Assembly (NCBI RefSeq): GCF_017573545.1
Contig: NZ_JAGEOK010000015.1
Span: forward strand, 124,001 to 188,000
Length of the DNA: 64,000 nt
Source of the DNA: Actinomadura nitritigenes
Lineage (GTDB): Bacteria > Actinomycetota > Actinomycetes > Streptosporangiales > Streptosporangiaceae
Direction: 5' to 3'
Shown here in pieces: positions 34,327 through 55,500 of the stretch; position 1 is the first letter of the stretch; every line of letters starts with the position of its first letter. The translations under genes and the position numbers were made by a program. The notes under the pieces were generated by a model. The model saw only the letters and a program-made list of their open reading frames with translations. It was not told the DNA's origin and made no database searches.

Positions 34327-35342
34327 CAGGCCGCCTTCGCCGCGGCCGCCGCCTTGGCGAGCCGCGGGACGACCTGGTCGACCACGTACGGGACGGACAG
34401 GGCCGTCGGGGTGCGCAGCGGCCAGAACGCCTTGAGGTCGAGGCGCACGTAGGAGCCGCGCTTGACGACGGGCAGGCCGGAGAAGAGCTCGCTCCCCTCG
34501 AACTTCTTCTGCGTGGCCGGGTCGTCGTTGTAGTGGCTCAGCAGGACGTCGGTGTCGAGGACGGACAGCTTCTCCATGCTCAGCTCGGCGGCGAACCCGT
34601 CGCCGGGCAGCTTGCTCAACCTCTCGGGCAGCACCATCCCGAACTGCTCGAACAGCTTGACGCTGGTGTCGTCCTTCGACTTCATCACGCCGATGTCGCC
34701 GCTGGGGAACACGCTGGTCAGCGCGAAGCCCTTGCCCTGGAGCTCCGGGTGGGAGGTCTTCACCGACGCGATCTTCGCCTCGGCGGCGGAAACGATCTTC
34801 TCGCCGTCGGCGGGGCGGCCGACGGCCCTGGCGACCTGCCGGGTGATCTGCTGCCAGGAGTCCTCGGCGGGCCCGGTCTGGTAGGCGACGGTCGGCGCGA
34901 GCCTGGAGAGCCGGCCGTACTCCTTGTCGATCGTGAAGTCGCCGCCGGCGAGGATCAGGTCGGGCCGCAGCGCGGCGATCCTCTCCAGGTCGAAGCCGGA
35001 GTCGCCGGCCGCCAGCAGCGCCGGCTTCCCGCCGGTGACCTCCGGCGCGCTCCACGGGGCGAGGCCGTCCTTCTGGATCCCGGTGAGCTCCACCATCCCG
35101 ACCGGCCGGACGCCGAGGGCGAGGAGCGCGTCCTGGTCGACCTCGCCGAGCGCGACGATCCGCTTCGGCGCGGACTCGACGGTGGCGCTGCCGAGCCTGT
35201 CGGTGATCGTGACCGGGAACGATCCGGCCGCGCCGCCGGAGGAGGCCGTGGCGGGCTCGTCGTCGCCGCCGCACGCCGCGGTCAGGGCGAGACCGAGGAC
35301 GAGCGCGCCGGTGGCGGCCAGACGCCGCGTCAGTGTGCGCAT
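34326..35342 (-). CDS. Siderophore-binding lipoprotein (ABC importer)
   Basis: 338 residues. Lipoprotein signal with lipobox LTAAC (Cys24). It is a class III (FhuD/BtuF/FepB-like) periplasmic-binding protein: KRIVALGEVDQDALLALGVR, RPDLILAGGDFTI and the long central helix. It would capture the ferric siderophore for the FecCD permeases encoded at 56009-58095. First gene of the operon with the hydroxylase and mbtH; an iron box lies about 50 bp upstream of its ATG. Confidence 0.92.
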   Translation of the reverse strand: MRTLTRRLAATGALVLGLALTAACGGDDEPATASSGGAAGSFPVTITDRLGSATVESAPKRIVALGEVDQDALLALGVRPVGMVELTGIQKDGLAPWSAPEVTGGKPALLAAGDSGFDLERIAALRPDLILAGGDFTIDKEYGRLSRLAPTVAYQTGPAEDSWQQITRQVARAVGRPADGEKIVSAAEAKIASVKTSHPELQGKGFALTSVFPSGDIGVMKSKDDTSVKLFEQFGMVLPERLSKLPGDGFAAELSMEKLSVLDTDVLLSHYNDDPATQKKFEGSELFSGLPVVKRGSYVRLDLKAFWPLRTPTALSVPYVVDQVVPRLAKAAAAAKAA

Positions 35343-35390
35343 GTGGGCCGGTGTCCTTCCAGGTGTTCCAGGGGCTGTCGGGGAGTGATT

Positions 35391-35409
35391 TTAGGTTAGG
35401 CTTACCTAA
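35391..35409. promoter_or_regulatory. IdeR/DtxR iron box 1
   Basis: TTAGGTTAGGCTTACCTAA, one or two mismatches from the consensus TTAGGTTAGGCTAACCTAA. It lies upstream of the binding protein-hydroxylase-mbtH operon and ends at the NRPS stop codon. Iron-dependent repression is expected. Confidence 0.85.
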
Positions 35410-47583
<12,174 letters not shown>

Positions 47584-47620
47584 GCCTCAGCTCTTTCGTC
47601 GTCGGCTTGATCAGCGAAAG

Positions 47621-47639
47621 TTAGGTTAGCCTTGCCTAT
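47621..47639. promoter_or_regulatory. IdeR/DtxR iron box 2
   Basis: TTAGGTTAGCCTTGCCTAT, close to the iron-box consensus, in the divergent promoter between the large NRPS gene and the salicylate synthase gene. Confidence 0.8.
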
Positions 47640-47649
47640 CAAAATCACA

Positions 47650-47668
47650 CAAGGTTAGCCTTACCTAA
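47650..47668. promoter_or_regulatory. IdeR/DtxR iron box 3
   Basis: CAAGGTTAGCCTTACCTAA, second box in the same divergent promoter, 29 bp from box 2. Two boxes in one region suggest tight iron control of both directions. Confidence 0.8.
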
Positions 47669-47678
47669 GTTTTTGGTT

Positions 47679-47703
47679 CGAATCCCGACAGAGTCGGATT
47701 TCG
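47679..47703 (+). promoter_or_regulatory. Hairpin in the leader of the salicylate synthase gene
   Basis: CGAATCCCGAC-AGA-GTCGGATTTCG forms a stem with a two-base internal mismatch and a 3-nt loop, between the iron boxes and the ribosome site at 47711. It looks superficially like a tRNA T-arm (GGTTCGAATCC) but no tRNA body surrounds it. Confidence 0.35.
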
Positions 47704-47726
47704 CCACCCAAAGGGAGCCCACTGCC

Positions 47727-49037
47727 TTGTCCCCCGGTCCGCGCACTGACGAGAAGCCCACGGAGCGAGTGGTCGAGGCCGCCCGCGCGCCGCTCGACCT
47801 GATGACCCGCCTGGCCGGATCCGGCCTCTTCACCGACCACGTCGTCTACGAGCGGCCCGGCCGCTGGACGTTCGCCGGCGGCGTCCGCGGCGAGGTCGTC
47901 CTCGACGCCGGCACCGTGCACACCCGCTGGCCGGACCGCGAGCCGCTGAGCGCGCCCTATGGCGGCCGGCCCGCCGGCGCGCTGCGCGAGGCGTTCGCCG
48001 CCGCGCCGCTCCCGGCCTGGAACGCCTACGGCTGGATCGCGTTCGAGTTCGCCTCGGCCCGCCCGTCCGGGCGCCTCGCCCATCTCGTCGTCCCGCGCGT
48101 CGAGGTCCGGGTCGAGGACGGCGAGGCCCGCGTCAGCGGGACCGACCCCCGCGATGTGGAACGCGTCGCGGACCTGCTGGCGGCGGACGTCCCGTCGCGC
48201 ACCGCGGCACCGTCGCCGGTGGACGTGCGGCAGGGCGGCGACGCCTACCGCGCGCGCGTCGCCCGCGCCGTCGGCGACATCGCCGCCGGCCGCTACCAGA
48301 AGGTCATCGTGTCCCGGCGGGTGGACGTCCCGTACCCGGTCGACGTCGCCGCCACCTACGCGCGCGGCCGGGCCGCGAACACCCCCGCGCGGTCGTTCCT
48401 GCTCGACCTCGGCGGGTTCCAGGCCACCGGGTTCAGCCCCGAGGTCCTGGCGAGCGTGGACGAGGACGGGCGCGTCATGACGCAGCCGCTCGCCGGCACC
48501 CGCGCGTTCGGGTCCGGCGGCGACGCCGACGCGCGGACCCGGAAGGAGCTGGAGACCGACCCGAAGGAGATCTTCGAGCACGCCGTGTCGGTCCGGACGT
48601 CGCAGGAGGAGCTGTACCGGGTGTGCGATCCGGACTCCGTCCACGTCACCGGGTTCATGACGGTGAAGGAGCGCGGCAGCGTCCAGCACCTCGGCTCCAG
48701 CGTCGGCGGCGTCCTCGCGCCCGGCCGCACCTGCTGGGACGCGCTGGACGCGCTGTTCCCCGGCGTGACGGCCTCCGGCATCCCGAAGGCCGGCGCGATC
48801 GAGGCGATCGGCGGGCTGGAGGAGCGCCGCGGCCTGTACGCGGGCGCGGTCGTCGCCGTGTCGCACACCGGCGCGCTCGACTCGGCGCTCGTCCTGCGCG
48901 CGCTCTACAACGAGGACGGGCGGGCCTGGCTGCGCGCCGGCGCCGGCATCGTCAGCGGCTCGACGCCCGACCGCGAGTACGAGGAGACCTGCGAGAAGCT
49001 GTCCAGCATCTCCCCGTACGTCGTCCCTCTCGCCTGA
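47727..49037 (+). CDS. mbtI: Salicylate synthase (MbtI/Irp9 type)
   Basis: 436-residue chorismate-using enzyme. It has the MST-family features YQKVIVSRRVDVPYPVDVAA, TPARSFLLDLGGFQATGFSP, VMTQPLAGTRAFGSG, DPKEIFEHAVSVRTS, SGIPKAGAIEAIGG and RAGAGIVSGSTPDREYEETC, and reads closer to mycobacterial MbtI than to the isochorismate synthases EntC/DhbC. MbtI converts chorismate to isochorismate and then to salicylate plus pyruvate in one active site. No isochorismatase or dihydroxybenzoate dehydrogenase gene lies nearby, which agrees with a salicylate cap. The TTG start at 47727 is set by AAGGGAG 9 nt upstream; the symbol is by similarity. Confidence 0.9.
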   Translation: MSPGPRTDEKPTERVVEAARAPLDLMTRLAGSGLFTDHVVYERPGRWTFAGGVRGEVVLDAGTVHTRWPDREPLSAPYGGRPAGALREAFAAAPLPAWNAYGWIAFEFASARPSGRLAHLVVPRVEVRVEDGEARVSGTDPRDVERVADLLAADVPSRTAAPSPVDVRQGGDAYRARVARAVGDIAAGRYQKVIVSRRVDVPYPVDVAATYARGRAANTPARSFLLDLGGFQATGFSPEVLASVDEDGRVMTQPLAGTRAFGSGGDADARTRKELETDPKEIFEHAVSVRTSQEELYRVCDPDSVHVTGFMTVKERGSVQHLGSSVGGVLAPGRTCWDALDALFPGVTASGIPKAGAIEAIGGLEERRGLYAGAVVAVSHTGALDSALVLRALYNEDGRAWLRAGAGIVSGSTPDREYEETCEKLSSISPYVVPLA

Positions 49038-49051
49038 CCGGCCACGCATGC

Positions 49052-49091
49052 GGCGCGCCGCCCCCGGACGTCTGCGCGAGGGCGGCGCGCC
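49052..49091. terminator. Bidirectional hairpin between salicylate synthase and ligase genes
   Basis: A perfect 12-bp stem (GGCGCGCCGCCC / GGGCGGCGCGCC) with a 16-nt loop lies between the two convergent genes. Confidence 0.6.
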
Positions 49092-49115
49092 TCCTCGCCG
49101 GTGCGGGAGGGTCCG

Positions 49116-50714
49116 CTAGCGCAGGCGGGCGGCGAGGGCCTTCTTGCTGACCTTGCCGACCGGGGTGCGCGGGAAGGCGTCGGCGGTCTCCAGGCGGTCG
49201 GGCCACTTGTAGGCGGCCAGGCCGCGGTCGCGGAGGAAGTCCTTGACGTCGCGGAGCGTCGGCGGCGCGGCCTTCGCGGCGTCGCGCAGGATGAGGAACG
49301 CGCAGGTCCGCTCCCCCATCATCGGGTCGGGGACGCCGACGACGGCCGCGTCGTGGACCGCCGGATGGGCGAGGAGGTGGTCCTCCAGCTCCTCGGCGGA
49401 CACCTTGTCGCCGCCCCGGTTGATCTGGTCCTTCTCGCGGCCCTCCACGACGAGGTGCCCGGACGGCAGCTCGCGGACGAGGTCTCCGGTGCGGTAGTAG
49501 CCGTCGGGCGTGAACGCGCGGGCGTTGTGCGCGGGCGCCCGGTAGTAGCCGCGCAGCGTGTACGGGCCGCGGGTGAGCAGCTCGCCGACCTCGCCGGGCG
49601 CGACCGTCCGCCCGTCGCCGTCCACGATCCGGATCTCGTCGGCCGGGGACAGCGGGCGGCCCTGCGTCCGCTCCACCAGGTCGGGCGGGTCGTCGAGGCG
49701 GGTGAAGTTCAGCAGCCCCTCCGCCATCCCGAACACCTGCTGGACGCGGCAGCCGAGGGCGCCCGGCACCTCCGCGGCCCGTTCGGCGGCCAGCTTCGCG
49801 CCGCCGACCTGCAGGAGCTCCAGGGAGGACAGGTCGTCCCCGGACCAGGCGGCCGCGTCCAGCCACAGCAGCGCGATCGGCGGGACGGCCGCGCAGGCGG
49901 TGACGCGCTCGCGCTCGATGAGCGGGAACGCGTCGTCCGGCGACGCGGACGGGGCCAGCACCACCGTCCCGCCGGTCGCGAACGCGCCGAGCAGCCCCGG
50001 GCACGCGAGCGCGAAGTTGTGCGCGGCGGGCAGGACGGCGAGGTAGACCGTGTCGCGGGTGAAGCCGCACAGCCCGGCGCTGGCCTCCAGGTTGTAGACG
50101 TAGTCGCGGTGCGTCCGGGGGATCAGCTTCGGCAGCCCCGTCGTGCCGCCCGACAGCAGGAGGACGCCGACGTCGGCGGGGTCGGGGCGCGGATGGTCCG
50201 CGGGTTCGGCGTCCAGGTCGGCGAGGGCGGTGAACTCCTGGGCGTCGCCGTCCACGACGACGTGCTCCACGGGCAGCGTCCGGGCCATCGCGCGGTAGTC
50301 GAAGCCCCCGTCCGTCTCGCCGCACACGTAGGCGCGGGCCTCGGCCAGCTCGCACAGGTACCGGATCTCGCTCTCGCGGTGCGCGGGCAGCGCGAGGACG
50401 GGCGCCGCGCCGATCCGGACGAGCGCCAGGAACGCCACGACGAAGCCGGTGGTGTTGGGCAGCTGGACGACGACGCGGTCGCCGCGGCGGACGCCCAGCC
50501 GGAGGAATCCGGCGGCGGTCCGCTCGGCGCGCCGGTCGAGGTCGGCGTAGGTGAGGCGGTCCTCGCCGGCGACGAGCGCCGTCCGGTCCGGGTCGCCGCG
50601 CAGGACGTCGCCGAGGAGGCGGTCCTTCCAGTAGCCCTCCGCCTTGTAGCGCCGTTCGAGCTCGGCGGGCCAGGGCGTGAAGCCGTCCATGGCGGCCGGA
50701 GTGGTGTCGCGCAC
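49116..50714 (-). CDS. Salicyl-AMP ligase (aryl acid adenylating enzyme)
   Basis: 532-residue stand-alone ANL enzyme of the DhbE/EntE/MbtA class: the N-terminal FTPWPAELERRYKAEGYWKD, the P-loop LLSGGTTGLPKLIPRTHRDY (about 185), GYYRTGDLVRELPSGHLVVE and the C-terminal Lys in FPRTPVGKVSKKALAARL. It would activate salicylate and load it on the aryl carrier domain at the start of the NRPS at 52549. Aryl choice (salicylate, not dihydroxybenzoate) is inferred from the neighbouring salicylate synthase. The GTG at 50714 lies 3 nt after the panD stop; an ATG at 50690 is the alternative. Confidence 0.91.
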   Translation of the reverse strand: MRDTTPAAMDGFTPWPAELERRYKAEGYWKDRLLGDVLRGDPDRTALVAGEDRLTYADLDRRAERTAAGFLRLGVRRGDRVVVQLPNTTGFVVAFLALVRIGAAPVLALPAHRESEIRYLCELAEARAYVCGETDGGFDYRAMARTLPVEHVVVDGDAQEFTALADLDAEPADHPRPDPADVGVLLLSGGTTGLPKLIPRTHRDYVYNLEASAGLCGFTRDTVYLAVLPAAHNFALACPGLLGAFATGGTVVLAPSASPDDAFPLIERERVTACAAVPPIALLWLDAAAWSGDDLSSLELLQVGGAKLAAERAAEVPGALGCRVQQVFGMAEGLLNFTRLDDPPDLVERTQGRPLSPADEIRIVDGDGRTVAPGEVGELLTRGPYTLRGYYRAPAHNARAFTPDGYYRTGDLVRELPSGHLVVEGREKDQINRGGDKVSAEELEDHLLAHPAVHDAAVVGVPDPMMGERTCAFLILRDAAKAAPPTLRDVKDFLRDRGLAAYKWPDRLETADAFPRTPVGKVSKKALAARLR

Positions 50715-50717
50715 CGG

Positions 50718-51125
50718 TCAGCGCCCGGCGAGCTGGGCGGAGGCGCCCGGGACGGGCTCGGCGGGGTCGGAGCCGAGCGCCACGATCCGGTTCGCGGCGT
50801 CGACGTGCACGACGCGCGGCTCGTGCGCGGCCAGCTCGGCGTCGTCGAGGGCGGCGTAGGTGATGACGATGACGAGGTCGCCGGGCTGGACGAGGCGGGC
50901 CGCCGCGCCGTTCACGCCGACGACCCCGCTGCCGGCCTCGCCGGTGATGGCGTAGGTGACCAGGCGGGAGCCGCTGGTGATGTCGACGAGGTGGACCTGC
51001 TCCCCCTCGACGACGCCGGCGGCCTCCATCAGCTCGGCGTCGATCGTCAGCGATCCCACGTAGTGCAGGTCGGCCTGGGTCACGGTCGCTCGGTGGATCT
51101 TTCCGTTCATCAGCGTGCGCTGCAC
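50718..51125 (-). CDS. panD: Aspartate 1-decarboxylase in the siderophore cluster
   Basis: 135-residue pyruvoyl enzyme: QRTLMNGKIHRATVTQADLH then YVGSLTIDAELM, with the Gly24-Ser25 self-cleavage site that yields the pyruvoyl group. It decarboxylates L-aspartate to beta-alanine. Normally it feeds pantothenate synthesis. Here it is directly upstream of the salicyl-AMP ligase, under an iron box, and the NRPS at 35410 has a beta-Ala-type A domain; so it most likely supplies beta-alanine for the siderophore. The GTG at 51125 (GTG-QRTLMNG) has AAGGGG upstream; longer in-frame starts are unlike the family. Confidence 0.93.
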   Translation of the reverse strand: MQRTLMNGKIHRATVTQADLHYVGSLTIDAELMEAAGVVEGEQVHLVDITSGSRLVTYAITGEAGSGVVGVNGAAARLVQPGDLVIVITYAALDDAELAAHEPRVVHVDAANRIVALGSDPAEPVPGASAQLAGR

Positions 51126-51153
51126 CGGGAGGGCCCCTTCTCTCACGATCAAC

Positions 51154-51172
51154 TAAGGATAGGCTTACCTTA
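51154..51172. promoter_or_regulatory. IdeR/DtxR iron box 4
   Basis: TAAGGATAGGCTTACCTTA, between panD (-) and the exporter gene (+). It can repress the panD-ligase pair and the exporter at once. Confidence 0.8.
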
Positions 51173-51204
51173 ATCACCTCCCCTTCCGAGGAGAACCCCC
51201 GACG

Positions 51205-52482
51205 ATGCTCCGGCGCCTCGCCCTGGACATCGGCCCGCTGCGCGACAGCCGGCCGTTCCGCAACGTGTTCATCGCCCGCACCGTCTCGGTCTTCGGGATC
51301 GGCATGCTGGCCGTCTCCGTCCCCGTGCAGGTCTACGCGCTGACCGGGTCGACCGTGCAGGTCGGCGCCGTCTCCGCCGCCGAGGGCTTCGCGCTGCTGG
51401 CCGGGTTCCTGTGGGGCGGCACGCTCGCCGACCGGCGGGACCGGCGGCGGCTGATGGTGCGCGCCCGCACCGCCTCCGGGATCGCATTCGCGCTGCTCGC
51501 CCTGAACGCGTTCCTGCCGTCCCCGTCGTCCGCCGCGCTGTACGTCCTGGCCGCGTGGGACGGGCTCGCCACCGGCGTCGCCGTCACCGCGCTGCTCGCC
51601 ACGACCCCCGCGCTCGTCGGCCCGGACGGGCTCGTCGCGGCGGGCGCGCTGAACGCGCTGACGGTCCGGCTCGGGTCGATGCTGTCGCCCGCGCTCGGGG
51701 GCCTCGTCGTGTCGGCGTTCGGCGTCGGCTGGAACTACGCGGCGGCGGCGGCCGGCACCCTCGGCACGCTCGGCCTGCTGACGTCGCTGCCGCCGCTCGA
51801 GCCCGCCCGCGCCGACGGGGCCGACGAAGCGGATGGGCCGGACGGGGCCGGGAGCCATCCGCTGAAGGCGATCGGCGGCGGGCTGCGGTTCGTCGCCTCC
51901 CACCGCGTCGTCGGGTCGCTGATGCTGCTCGGCCTGCTGTTCATGGTCGCGGGCGGCATCCCGGTGCTCATGCCGGCGTTCGCCGCGCACGGCCTCGGCG
52001 GCGGGCCGTCCACGGTCGGGCTGCTGTACGCCGCGCCCGCCTGCGGCGCGGTCCTCGCCTCCGTCACCAGCGGCTGGGCGGGCTCGGTCCGGGCCCCAGG
52101 CCTCGCGCTGCTCGCGGCGTCGGTCGCCGGGTTCCTCCTGCTGGCGTGCACCGGCCTCGCCCGCCATCCGGCGCTCGCCGCCGCGATCCTGTTCGGGTAC
52201 GGGTTCGCCGCGTCCGTCGAGGAGATCCTGCGGTACGGCCTCATCCAGTCGCACACCCCCGACTCGCACCTGGGCCGAGTCAACTCCCTGTGGGCGGCGC
52301 AGGAGACCGGCGGGACCGCCATCGGCTCGCTCGGCGCCGGCGGCCTCGGCCGCTACCTGGCCCCGGGGCCGGCGATCGTCGCCTACGGGACGGTCAGCGC
52401 CGTCCTCGCCCTGGTCCTCGCCCTCACCCTGACGACCCTCCGCACCGCCACCCTCAGCCCCACCACCGAATCCGACCGTTGA
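51205..52482 (+). CDS. EntS-like MFS siderophore exporter
   Basis: 425 residues, about twelve hydrophobic helices. It begins LRRLALDIGPLRDSRPFRNV and carries FLWGGTLADRRDRRRLMVRA as the loop 2/3 motif, close to the EntS (YbdA) group of siderophore exporters. Its place under an iron box, divergent from panD, supports export of the apo-siderophore. The ATG at 51205 follows GAGGAGAA. It is convergent with the small NRPS gene. Confidence 0.87.
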   Translation: MLRRLALDIGPLRDSRPFRNVFIARTVSVFGIGMLAVSVPVQVYALTGSTVQVGAVSAAEGFALLAGFLWGGTLADRRDRRRLMVRARTASGIAFALLALNAFLPSPSSAALYVLAAWDGLATGVAVTALLATTPALVGPDGLVAAGALNALTVRLGSMLSPALGGLVVSAFGVGWNYAAAAAGTLGTLGLLTSLPPLEPARADGADEADGPDGAGSHPLKAIGGGLRFVASHRVVGSLMLLGLLFMVAGGIPVLMPAFAAHGLGGGPSTVGLLYAAPACGAVLASVTSGWAGSVRAPGLALLAASVAGFLLLACTGLARHPALAAAILFGYGFAASVEEILRYGLIQSHTPDSHLGRVNSLWAAQETGGTAIGSLGAGGLGRYLAPGPAIVAYGTVSAVLALVLALTLTTLRTATLSPTTESDR

Positions 52483-52548
52483 GTCGCGGCGAGCCGCCGT
52501 CACGGGACCCCTCATGACGACGGCCCGCCGCAGGTGAACGGGGTTCGG

Positions 52549-55500
52549 TCAGCGGGCGAGGCGCGCTTCGATCTCGTCGTCGGACATCGCGTCGACCTCC
52601 AGCCAGATGGCGGCGACGGCCTCCAGGCGGCCGGGGGCGTCCTCCAGCTCGGTGAAGCGGCGGGCGATGCGGGCGATCGTCCGCTCGGCGAACAGGACGC
52701 GGACCGGCAGGGCGGAGGTGTCCAGCGCCTCGCGCAGCCGCGCGACCACGGTTGTCGCGAGGACGGAGTCGCCGCCGAGGGCGAAGAAGTCGGCGTCCGC
52801 GCCGACGCGCTCCCTCCCCAGTACCTCGGCGGCGATCCGGGCCAGCACCCTTTCCAGGGGCGTCGCGGGCTCGGCGTAGGGGGCGGCGTCCTCGCCCGCC
52901 TCGGCGGCGGCGAGCGCGGCGAGCGCCCTCCGGTCGACCTTGCCGTTCGCGGTGAGCGGCAGTTCGGCGACCGGGACGAGCACCTCCGGCACCATGTGCG
53001 GCGGCACGAGGTCGCGGGCGCGCGCCAGCACCGCGTCGGCGGGGACTTCGCCGGGGGTGACGGCCGCGCACAGGCGGTCCCCGGCGAGCAGGGCGACGGC
53101 GCGCTCCACGGCCGGGTGGTCGCGCAGCGCGGCCTCGACCTCGCCGAGCTCGATGCGGAACCCGCGGACCTTCACCTGATGGTCGCGGCGGCCGAGGAAC
53201 TCCAGGGTCCCGTCCGGGCGGTAGCAGGCGAGGTCGCCGGTGCGGTACCAGCGGACGCCGCCGCGGACGACGAACCGGTCCGCGGTGCGCTCCGGGTCGC
53301 CGGTGTAGCCGTCGGCGACGCCCGCGCCGCCGATCCACAGCTCGCCCGCGACCCAGTCGGGGCGGTCGCGGCCCAGGTCGTCGACGACCCGGCAGGCGAC
53401 GCCGCCGAGCGGCACCCCGTACGGGACGGCGCGCCAGTCGGCGGGGACCTCGCCCGCGACCTCCTGCACCGTGGAGTGGATCGCGGTCTCGGTGGTGCCG
53501 CCGAGCGCGACGAACCGGGCGCCCGGCGCGCGCTCGGCGAGCAGCCCGGGCAGGTGGGTGCCGACCCAGTCGCCGCCGAGCAGCACCAGCCGCAGGGACG
53601 GGACGGGCCCGGAACGCAGCAGCATCTCCAGCACGGACGGGACGCTGTTGAGCACGGTCACCGACCACCGGGCGGCCAGCGCGTTCCAGCGGGCGGCGTC
53701 GCGCCGCTCGTCCTCGCCGGGGATCACCACGGCGCCGCCCGCCGTCCAGGGGGCGAACAGGTCGAACACCGACAGGTCGAAGTCGAGGGCGGAGACGGCG
53801 AGGGCGACGTCGTCCGGGCCGAGGGCGAAGCGTCCGACGAGGTCGCCGATGGTGTTCATCGCGGCGCCGTGCGGGACCTCGACGCCCTTCGGCTCGCCCG
53901 TGGACCCGGACGTGAACAGCACGTACGCGACCTGGTCGGGCCGGACCGCGACGGGCTCGGCCAGCGGCTCGGCGGCGGGCTCGAAGCCGGGGGCGACGGA
54001 CGCGGCGACGGCGGCGCTCGCGCGGATCCGCTCGCGGCGCGCGTCCGGCTGATCGGGGCCGATCGGCACGTAGGCGGCGCCCGCGGCGAGAACGCCGAGC
54101 GCGGCGGCGGCCTGGCCGGGCCCCTTGGGAAGCTCGATCGAGACACGGTCGCCGGGCCGGACGCCCTGGGCGACCAGGGCGGCGGCGATGCGCAGGGCGC
54201 GGTCGGCGAGGTCGGCGTAGGTGAGGGTGCCGTCGTCGCCCCAGTGCAGAGCGGGGGCGTCCGGGGCGCGGCGGGCGTGCTCGAAGAAGCCCTCGGCGAG
54301 GGTCGAGGACGGCGGGGCCTCGGTGGCGTTGAGGCGGTCCCGGACGCGGAGCTGTTCCGGCGGCGCGCCGATGCCGAGCGGCGCGTCCCAGTCGGCGCCG
54401 TCCGCGCCGAGCCGGGCGATCGCGCCCGTATAGGCGGCGAACATCGCCTCGGCGACCCCGCCGGGGAACGCGGGGCGGCGCACGTCCCAGTTCAGCAGCA
54501 GCCCGCCGGACACCTCGGTGACCTGCGCGTCCAGCAGCACCTGCGGGCCCTGCGAGATGATCCAGGCGGGCTCGCCGAACCGTTCGCGGACCGCGTCGCC
54601 GAACAGCTCGCCGAGGTTGAGCGCGCTGGTGTGGACGATCGGCGCGAGGACCTGCTCGCCGCGCAGCCGCGACAGGTCGCGCAGCACCTCCAGGCCGGAG
54701 TAGTCGCTGTGCGCGCCGCCGGTGTGCAGGTTCGCCTGCAGGGCGCGGGCGCGCTCGGCGAACGCCCGTTCCCCGGAGAGGTCGGCCTCCAGCATGATCG
54801 AGCCGGTGAAGTCGCCGACGACGGAGTCCACGTCCGGGTGGACGGGCTCGCGGTGGAACAGCGGCAGGTTGAGCAGGAACCGCGGGGTCGCCGACCACGC
54901 GCCGACGACCTCGGCGAACACGGCGGCGAGGGCCATCGCGGGGGTCACGCCCGCCGCGTGCGCGCGGGCGATGAGCCGGGCCTTCCCCTCCGGCGGCAGC
55001 CAGTGGTGCAGCCGCTCCACCTCGTCGCCCGGTTCCGGCACGACCGGCAGCTCAGGCGGGCCCGGCAGGTCGGCGAGGCGGTCGGCCCACCACCGCCGGT
55101 CCTGCTCGCGGGCGTCGGCGCGCGGGTCGTCGGCGAGGTAGCGGGCGTAGCCGTAGCGGATCGGGGCGAGGGTCTCGCCCTCGTAGAGCGCGGCGAGGTC
55201 GGCCAGCATGACGCGGTAGCTCATCGCGTCGGCGGCGACCATGTCGACGTCGAGGTGCAGCCGCGCGGTCCCATCGGGAAGCAGGCTGAGACGGGCGTCG
55301 AAGACGCGGCCGTCCTCGATGGGGAGCCGCTGCCGCGACATCTCGCCGCGGATCCGGTCCAGCTCCGGGCCGGGGTCGGCGGCGCCGCGCAGGTCGTGGA
55401 CGGTCACGGCGGGGCCGGGGCGCTCGGGCAGGATCCGCTGCGTCCCGTCGTCGCCGACCGCGACGCGCAGCATCGGGTGCCGGCCGGCGAGCGCGCGCAC

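Noticed and set aside
47674..47700. Possible tRNA 3' half (GGTTCGAATCC)
   Set aside because: The flanks do not form a T-stem, acceptor or anticodon arm; it is part of a leader hairpin.
47727..49037. Isochorismate synthase of a 2,3-dihydroxybenzoate pathway
   Set aside because: The motifs fit salicylate synthases better, and no isochorismatase or dihydroxybenzoate dehydrogenase gene is nearby.
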